NCBI GenBank assembly: GCA_017472305.1
Contig: JAFUQP010000037.1
Location: 1 to 64,000, forward strand
Length of the DNA: 64,000 nucleotides
DNA from: Clostridia bacterium
GTDB taxonomy: Bacteria > Bacillota > Clostridia > Oscillospirales > CAG-272
Reading direction: 5' to 3'
In this document: positions 58,913-64,000 of the stretch, piece after piece
How the letters are laid out: each line of letters starts with the position of its first letter
Numbering within the stretch: the stretch's first letter is position 1
Notes under the pieces: model-generated
What the model was told of the DNA's origin: nothing
The model's database searches: none
The model's input: only the letters and a program-made list of their open reading frames with translations
Program-made: the position numbers and the translations under genes

Positions 58913-61108
58913 ATGGCAAAGCAAAATAATCAAAAGGAGAAGAGGTGGATTGTAAAATCCGAGCATTCTCCAATCCCCTCGTCTGCCGTAAAGGAAATTG
59001 CGGACGGACTCGGGATAAATTCAACGGTTGCCTCGCTTCTTTATTCACGCGGATTTTGCGACGTGGCGAAGGCAAAGGATTTTATTTATATGGAGAGCGA
59101 GCTGCTCTGCGACCCGTTCCTTATGGCAGATATGGAGCGAGGCGTCGAGAGGCTTAGGCGCGCGGTTGATCAGGGTGAGAAAATCACGGTCTACGGAGAT
59201 TACGACGTAGACGGAGTTACCGCCGTCTGTACGCTCTATCTCTATCTATGCTCGCTTGGCTGCAAGGTTGACTATTACATACCGAACAGAGTAGGCGAGG
59301 GCTACGGAGTTTCTCAGTCGGCAATAGATACCCTTGCCAAGGAGGGAACCTCGCTGATAATTACCGTTGATACGGGAATTACGGCAAACGAGGAGGTCGA
59401 ATATGCAAAGGGTGTCGGAGTTGATTTTCTGATTACCGACCACCACGAGTGCCGCTCAACTCTCCCCGAGGCTTCGGCGGTTATCAACCCTCACAGACCC
59501 GACTGCCCCTATCCCTTCAAAGAGCTTGCCGGGGTCGGTGTCGTATTCAAGTTCATTTCCGCTTATGAGGAGCGTATCTTCGGTGTGTCGAAGCTCGAGG
59601 CGGCAAGGAAGCTCTTTGAGAGCTATTCCGACCTCGTTGCGATAGGCACTATCGCCGACGTTATGCCGATACGCGAGGAGAACAGAATTATCGTAAAGCA
59701 CGGACTTAGACAGATACAGAACACCTCGCGTCCCGGTCTTCACGCGCTTATTGAGGTTGCCTCCTCGCGCGGTGACTCCCACAGGTATCAGTACTGGGGC
59801 TTCGATATCCCGAAGATTACCTCGAGCTATATCGGCTACACGCTTGCGCCGCGTATCAATGCGGCAGGCAGAATTCACTGCGCGTCGGTTGCGGTCGAAC
59901 TGTTCCTTGAGGAGGAGCTTGAGAGAGCTTACTCGATTGCCGAGGACCTTTGCAGAATGAACAAGGAGCGCCAGGCAGAGGAAAACAAGATAATGCAAGA
60001 GGCTTACGCGAAGATTGAGGCACAGGGGCTTCTGAACGATTCGGTAATAGTCCTTGATGCCGACGATTGGCACCACGGTGTAATCGGTATCGTGTCCTCG
60101 CGTATTACCGAGAAATACTGCCGTCCCTCGATTCTCGTATCCTTTGAGGGCAACGGTGACGGCGAGCCTTCTCCCGAGGACGTAGGCAAGGGGTCGGGCA
60201 GAAGCATCAAGGGAATGAACCTTGTTGACGCGCTTATGAACTGTTCCGACTGCCTTGTCAAGTTCGGCGGTCACGAGCTTGCCGCGGGACTCTCCGTAAA
60301 GAGATGCGAGCTGGAGAATTTCAGACGCAGGATAAACGAGTATGCAAGAGAAAACCTCACAGAGGAGGATATGATTCCCACAGCCGAGGCAGACCTTGCG
60401 GTCGATTTTTCAGAGGTTAATCTCGCGCTTGCAAAGAGCCTTCGTATGCTCGAGCCCTACGGCGTCGGAAATCCCGTGCCGCACTTCGTGCTTTACGGAG
60501 TGACGGTTTACGAGATGACGGGTGTCAGCGACTCAAAGCACACGCGTCTTTCGGTAGGGTGCGGTGCCGGAAGCGTTACCGCAATGTATTTCGGTCATTC
60601 ACCAAGCTCCCTCGGCGTTTACGTCGGTGACAGGGTAGACCTGCTCTTCAATCTCGATATCAACGAGTGGGGCGGCAGAGAAAGCGTTCAGCTTATCGTA
60701 AGAGATATCAGAATTGCAAAGTCAGAGGAAGAAAGAATTTCGCGTGAGCGTGAGAGATTTGAAGAAATCTGGGGCGGCGCTCCCTTTACGGAGAGCGAGA
60801 ATATCCTGCCCACAAGAGATGACTTTGCGGCAGTCTATAAGCTTATCGCGGCGTCTATCCGCACAGGGGTAAACACTCTTTCGCACAGAGATATAATTTC
60901 GCGCCTTTCCTCGTCGGGCAACGCTATGACCTACGGAAGGCTGAAGATTATCATTCTCGTTCTAAAGGAATTAAACCTCGTCGGAATTACCGACCTTTCA
61001 GAGGAGCTTTATAAATTCAGTATTCACTACACGGCAAGTAAGACAAGACTCGATAAATCGGCCATATTAAGAAAGCTTCGCTCACAGCAAAAGCGCGGCA
61101 CGGCGTGA
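58913..61108 (+). CDS. recJ: Single-stranded-DNA-specific exonuclease RecJ
   Basis: 731-residue DHH-family nuclease: VYGDYDVDGVTAV near 93, IITVDTGITANEEV, FLITDHHECRSTLPEASAVINPHR (the DHH motif) near 178, then DHHA1 with NRKCSDCLVKFGGHELAAGLSV-type GGHE motif near 450. It degrades 5' single-stranded DNA in repair and recombination. Longer than the ~565-residue E. coli form, with a C-terminal extension (about 570-731) as in other Firmicutes. The ribosome site is weak and distant. Confidence 0.94.
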   Translation: MAKQNNQKEKRWIVKSEHSPIPSSAVKEIADGLGINSTVASLLYSRGFCDVAKAKDFIYMESELLCDPFLMADMERGVERLRRAVDQGEKITVYGDYDVDGVTAVCTLYLYLCSLGCKVDYYIPNRVGEGYGVSQSAIDTLAKEGTSLIITVDTGITANEEVEYAKGVGVDFLITDHHECRSTLPEASAVINPHRPDCPYPFKELAGVGVVFKFISAYEERIFGVSKLEAARKLFESYSDLVAIGTIADVMPIREENRIIVKHGLRQIQNTSRPGLHALIEVASSRGDSHRYQYWGFDIPKITSSYIGYTLAPRINAAGRIHCASVAVELFLEEELERAYSIAEDLCRMNKERQAEENKIMQEAYAKIEAQGLLNDSVIVLDADDWHHGVIGIVSSRITEKYCRPSILVSFEGNGDGEPSPEDVGKGSGRSIKGMNLVDALMNCSDCLVKFGGHELAAGLSVKRCELENFRRRINEYARENLTEEDMIPTAEADLAVDFSEVNLALAKSLRMLEPYGVGNPVPHFVLYGVTVYEMTGVSDSKHTRLSVGCGAGSVTAMYFGHSPSSLGVYVGDRVDLLFNLDINEWGGRESVQLIVRDIRIAKSEEERISRERERFEEIWGGAPFTESENILPTRDDFAAVYKLIAASIRTGVNTLSHRDIISRLSSSGNAMTYGRLKIIILVLKELNLVGITDLSEELYKFSIHYTASKTRLDKSAILRKLRSQQKRGTA

Positions 61109-61197
61109 TTTTTCGGGACGGACAAAATAAATAATTCGGGAATTTCGGAAGGGTGCTTCAATCGCGGAGCAACCCTCTCATTCCTTCGGTAAATAAT

Positions 61198-63405
61198 ATG
61201 TATTGCGAAATGAAAAGCCTACTCGAGTTCTTAAGTAAGAGCGAGAGAAACTACGAAACAGAAAAAATAATTTCGGCTTACGAATACGCCGAGAAGCTTC
61301 ACGAGGGACAGTTCCGCTTAAGCGGCGAGCCCTACGTCAGCCACCCCGTTGCGGTTGCGCGTATCGTTGCCGAGCTTGGTCTTGATACCGACTCAATCTG
61401 CGCGGCACTTCTTCACGACACCGTCGAGGACTGCGCCGACAAGACAAATCTCGATACTATATCGAAGATGTACGGCGCGGACGTTGCAATGCTCGTTGAC
61501 GGTCTTACGAAGATTATACAGGTGCAGGTTGCCGACAAGGAGGAGGCTCATATAGAGAACATCAGAAAGATGCTTCTTGCTATGAACCGCGATATCCGCG
61601 TCATCTTCATAAAGCTTTGCGACAGGCTTCACAATATGCGTACTCTTTCTGCAAAGAAGGAGGACCGTCAGCGCGCCATAGCTCTTGAAACTATGTATAT
61701 TTACGCGCCGCTCGCGCATAGGCTGGGTATCCAGAAAATCAAGCAGGAGCTTGAGAATATCAGCCTTTACTACCTCGATAACGTCGGTTACGAGGAGGTG
61801 CACGAGGCTATCGACAACAAGTTCGGTCAGAACCGCTCCTTCCTCGAGGAGGCTAAGGCGCAGCTCTCCGAGAAGCTTACGGAAAATCATATTTCCTTCA
61901 CCCTCGAGGGCAGGGTAAAGTCGGTTTACAGCCTTTACCGCAAGATGTATACCCTCGGCAGAGCCTTTGATGAGATTTACGACTTCTATGCGCTCCGTAT
62001 CATAGTAGAAACCGAGCTTGAGTGCTATACCGCGCTCGGACTCGTTCACGAGATGTTTAAGTCAATCCCCGGAAGGTTCAAGGATTACATTTCCACCCCC
62101 AAGCCCAACCTCTACCGTTCGCTTCACACGACGGTTATAGGGCATTCGGGCATTCCCTTCGAGGTGCAGATAAGAACAAGACAGATGCACGAGGAGGCTG
62201 AATACGGTATCGCCGCGCACTGGAAATACAAGTCGGGCGAGAAGTCGGGCTCGGGCATTGACGAGAAGCTTCGCTGGATTGCACAGCTTCTTGAGTCTGA
62301 CGAGAACACCCGTGACCCCGACGAGTTCATTCACTCCTTCAAGACCGATATATTCCACGACGAAACCTTCGTATTCACCCCGAAGGGCGACGTTATCTCG
62401 CTCCCCCTCGGCTCGACGGTGATAGACTTTGCCTACGCCATTCACTCGGCGGTAGGTAACAAGATGACAGGCGCGAAGATTAACGGCGTAATAGTTCCTA
62501 TTGACAAAATTCCCTCCAACGGCGACATTATCGAGATTATCACCTCACAGGGCTCGAAGGGCCCGAGCAGAGATTGGCTGAAGATAGTCAAGACGGGTCA
62601 GGCAAGGAGCAAAATAAGACAGTACTTCAAGCGTGAGAAGCGCTCGGAGAATATAATCGTCGGTAAGGCTGAGGTAGAGCGCGAGGTAAGACGCCTCGGA
62701 AAGAGCTATACCGACGCCGAGCTTTCCGAAATCATTGCAACCGTTGCAAAGAGAATAGGCATAAACAACGCCGACGACTTCTATAACACCCTCGGCTTTG
62801 GCGGAGTATCTCTTTCGAGATTTATGCCGAAGATTAAGGAGGAGCTTGAAAAGCTTCATAAGGACGACACCCCCGCAACTCCCGAGGAAGAGCTTTCAAA
62901 GGTAAAAATCACCCAGTCGAACCGCCGTAAGAGTACGGGCGGCGTTATTATCGACGGTGAGAGCGGCTGCGCTATCAAGTTCGCAAGATGCTGTAATCCT
63001 CTCCCGGGTGATAAAATCGTCGGCTTCGTTACCAGAGGCTTCGGCGTTTCGGTTCACAAGGCAGACTGCCCGAACGTTATTCAGTCGAGGGCTAACGAGG
63101 ATAACCTTTCAAGATGGGTGAGAGCCGAATGGGAAGCCTCCGACACCGAGGGCGCGGCAAAGACCTACGAGGCTATGCTGTCAATCACGGCAGAGGACGG
63201 TATCGGCGTTATTGCGGGAATTTCTCTTGCGCTTGCCGATATGAAGGTATCCATCACCTCAATAAATACTCAGTCAGGCAAGGGCAAGGAGTCGCTTATC
63301 AATATCGTCGTTGCCTGCAAGAACGTTTCGCACTATAACGCCATAGTATCGAGGCTGTCCTCGGTACCAAAGGTAATTTCGGTTAAGAGAGGCTTTACGG
63401 GCTGA
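61198..63405 (+). CDS. relA: Bifunctional (p)ppGpp synthetase/hydrolase Rel
   Basis: 735 residues. The HD hydrolase domain has VSHPVAVARIVAELG and ALLHDTVEDC near 55-75, then DRLHNMRTL; the synthetase has YDFYALRIIVE near 265 and EVQIRTRQMHEEAEYGIAAHWKYK. A TGS domain (DVISLPLGSTVIDFAYAIHS), a Cys-rich conserved region (IKFARCCNPLPGDKIVGF) and a C-terminal ACT domain follow. It tunes stringent-response alarmones. The start is uncertain: ATGs at 61198 and 61210 and a GTG at 61153 all have weak ribosome sites. The dtd start overlaps its stop. Confidence 0.94.
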   Translation: MYCEMKSLLEFLSKSERNYETEKIISAYEYAEKLHEGQFRLSGEPYVSHPVAVARIVAELGLDTDSICAALLHDTVEDCADKTNLDTISKMYGADVAMLVDGLTKIIQVQVADKEEAHIENIRKMLLAMNRDIRVIFIKLCDRLHNMRTLSAKKEDRQRAIALETMYIYAPLAHRLGIQKIKQELENISLYYLDNVGYEEVHEAIDNKFGQNRSFLEEAKAQLSEKLTENHISFTLEGRVKSVYSLYRKMYTLGRAFDEIYDFYALRIIVETELECYTALGLVHEMFKSIPGRFKDYISTPKPNLYRSLHTTVIGHSGIPFEVQIRTRQMHEEAEYGIAAHWKYKSGEKSGSGIDEKLRWIAQLLESDENTRDPDEFIHSFKTDIFHDETFVFTPKGDVISLPLGSTVIDFAYAIHSAVGNKMTGAKINGVIVPIDKIPSNGDIIEIITSQGSKGPSRDWLKIVKTGQARSKIRQYFKREKRSENIIVGKAEVEREVRRLGKSYTDAELSEIIATVAKRIGINNADDFYNTLGFGGVSLSRFMPKIKEELEKLHKDDTPATPEEELSKVKITQSNRRKSTGGVIIDGESGCAIKFARCCNPLPGDKIVGFVTRGFGVSVHKADCPNVIQSRANEDNLSRWVRAEWEASDTEGAAKTYEAMLSITAEDGIGVIAGISLALADMKVSITSINTQSGKGKESLINIVVACKNVSHYNAIVSRLSSVPKVISVKRGFTG

Positions 63406-63863
63406 TGATTTGTGTAATTCAAAGAGTAAACTCTGCCTCGGTTATCGCCGACGGCGTGCAGGCAGGCAGATGCGGGAAGGGGCTGTACCTTCTTCTCGGG
63501 GTTCTTGAGGGTGACCTCGATGCAGATGCCACCGCCCTTGCGGAAAAGATTTCAAAGCTCCGCATTTTCACCGATGAGGGTGGCAAAATGAACCTCTCGG
63601 TGACCGATATCGGCGGCTCGGCGCTTGTTGTGTCTAACTTCACCCTCGGCGCAAGCTACAGAAAGGGGAACCGCCCCGATTATCTTGCCGCCGCAGCCCC
63701 CGACGAGGCAAACAGGCTCTACGAGTTCTTTATTTCGGAGCTTTCTTCAAGGATAGGAAGGGTTGAGTCGGGCGTTTTCGGCGCGGATATGACGACCGAG
63801 ATGTCAACCGACGGCCCCGTCACTATAGTTATGGACAGCAAAGTGCTGCTTAAGAAAAAATAA
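63405..63863 (+). CDS. dtd: D-aminoacyl-tRNA deacylase
   Basis: 152 residues with the Dtd fold: N-terminal MICVIQRVNSASVIADG, VVSNFTLGASYRKGNRPDYLAAA (the SQFTL motif here reads SNFTL) and MSTDGPVTIVMDS (the NGPVT motif reads DGPVT). It clears D-amino acids and glycine mischarged on tRNA. The ATG shares bases with the rel stop (TGATG), implying coupling. The two motif variants are conservative but worth noting. Confidence 0.9.
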   Translation: MICVIQRVNSASVIADGVQAGRCGKGLYLLLGVLEGDLDADATALAEKISKLRIFTDEGGKMNLSVTDIGGSALVVSNFTLGASYRKGNRPDYLAAAAPDEANRLYEFFISELSSRIGRVESGVFGADMTTEMSTDGPVTIVMDSKVLLKKK

Positions 63864-63880
63864 AAGGGAAGGGAGAGCCT

Positions 63881-64000
63881 ATGATTTTAAAGGTAAACGG
63901 CAACATAAACAGGTATTACGTAGAAACTCTGTGTATGGTATTTTTCCCCGGCTCGACCTTCGGTGAAAACGAGGAGCCGCGCGAGGGAGTGCCCGAGATA
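63881..64000 (+). CDS. HemZ-like coproporphyrinogen dehydrogenase, N-terminal fragment
   Basis: Only 40 residues are inside the window: MILKVNGNINRYYVETLCMVFFPGSTFGE. The short beta-rich start followed by YxxETLCxVFFPG resembles the N-terminus of HemZ, which often follows rel-dtd in Clostridia. GGGAGAG precedes the ATG. The radical SAM motif would lie beyond the window, so the call is tentative. Confidence 0.5.
   Translation, partial: MILKVNGNINRYYVETLCMVFFPGSTFGENEEPREGVPEI

Overview
The window looks like a stretch of chromosome from an uncultured or gut-type member of the Clostridia (Bacillota). Evidence: the IspH-ribosomal S1 fusion, the L21-Prp-L27 cluster with an L27 carrying the Prp-cleaved N-terminal extension, the ylxM-ffh-rpsP-khpA operon, CdaA, HemZ- and YhiN-type genes, encoded CCA on both tRNAs, strong Shine-Dalgarno sites and textbook sigma-A promoters (TTGACA-17-TATAAT) in AT-rich gaps. 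It is mostly core and metabolic chromosome. I saw no prophage, insertion sequence, integrase or CRISPR array.

Layout. 1-2687 (minus): amino-sugar catabolism (NagB-like, cut by the window edge; NagA; DeoR-type regulator). 2749-3240: a gene-free patch with an array of mini-hairpins and a second palindromic element beside tRNA-Leu(CAA). 3387-12662 (plus): a prephenate-dehydratase-like protein lacking the catalytic Thr, a TSCPD protein, a phosphohexomutase, LepA, HemW, a DUF1292 protein, a 6S-like RNA and a Ca2+ P-type ATPase. 12833-15712 (minus): pyrophosphatase, MATE exporter, DUF3737 protein. 15878-16858 (plus): tRNA-Thr(CGT) and RsmA. 17041-21963 (minus): glycerol kinase, AraC-type regulator, malic enzyme, fumarase. 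22265-23470: an unrecognised membrane protein. 23532-25824 (minus): khpA, rpsP, ffh, ylxM. 26042-28498: an M20 amidohydrolase facing a ribbon-helix-helix/SPFH pair.

28752-39461 (plus) is the most distinctive block. It holds a FGGY sugar kinase, a TIM-like isomerase, a KpsF/GutQ-like SIS isomerase, a long YjbQ protein and a fructose-6-phosphate-aldolase-type enzyme. A complete 2-oxoacid dehydrogenase complex follows (E2, E3 and an alpha-beta fused E1), then a lipoate-protein ligase with its own promoter and a short terminated leader. I infer a sugar-phosphate pathway feeding a lipoate-dependent dehydrogenase; the substrate is not known.

39625-45526 (plus): L21, Prp and L27, then GalE, a HAD phosphatase, an ABC-F ATPase with degenerate motifs and an isolated phage-type replication-initiator-like protein. 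45741-55779 (minus): AEC transporter, IspH-S1 fusion, Cmk-PlsC fusion, YhiN-like flavoprotein, MurR/RpiR regulator, a NitT/TauT-type ABC transporter and a Crp/Fnr regulator. 56029-64000 (plus): CdaA followed by a 51-residue stub of CdaR, a FAD dehydrogenase, RecJ, Rel, Dtd and the start of a HemZ-like gene.

A recurring feature is a distinct near-perfect palindrome at or just after the -10 box of six promoters (ylxM-ffh, SPFH, lplA leader, murR, crp, cdaA). Three of these operons encode a DNA-binding protein, which suggests autoregulation.
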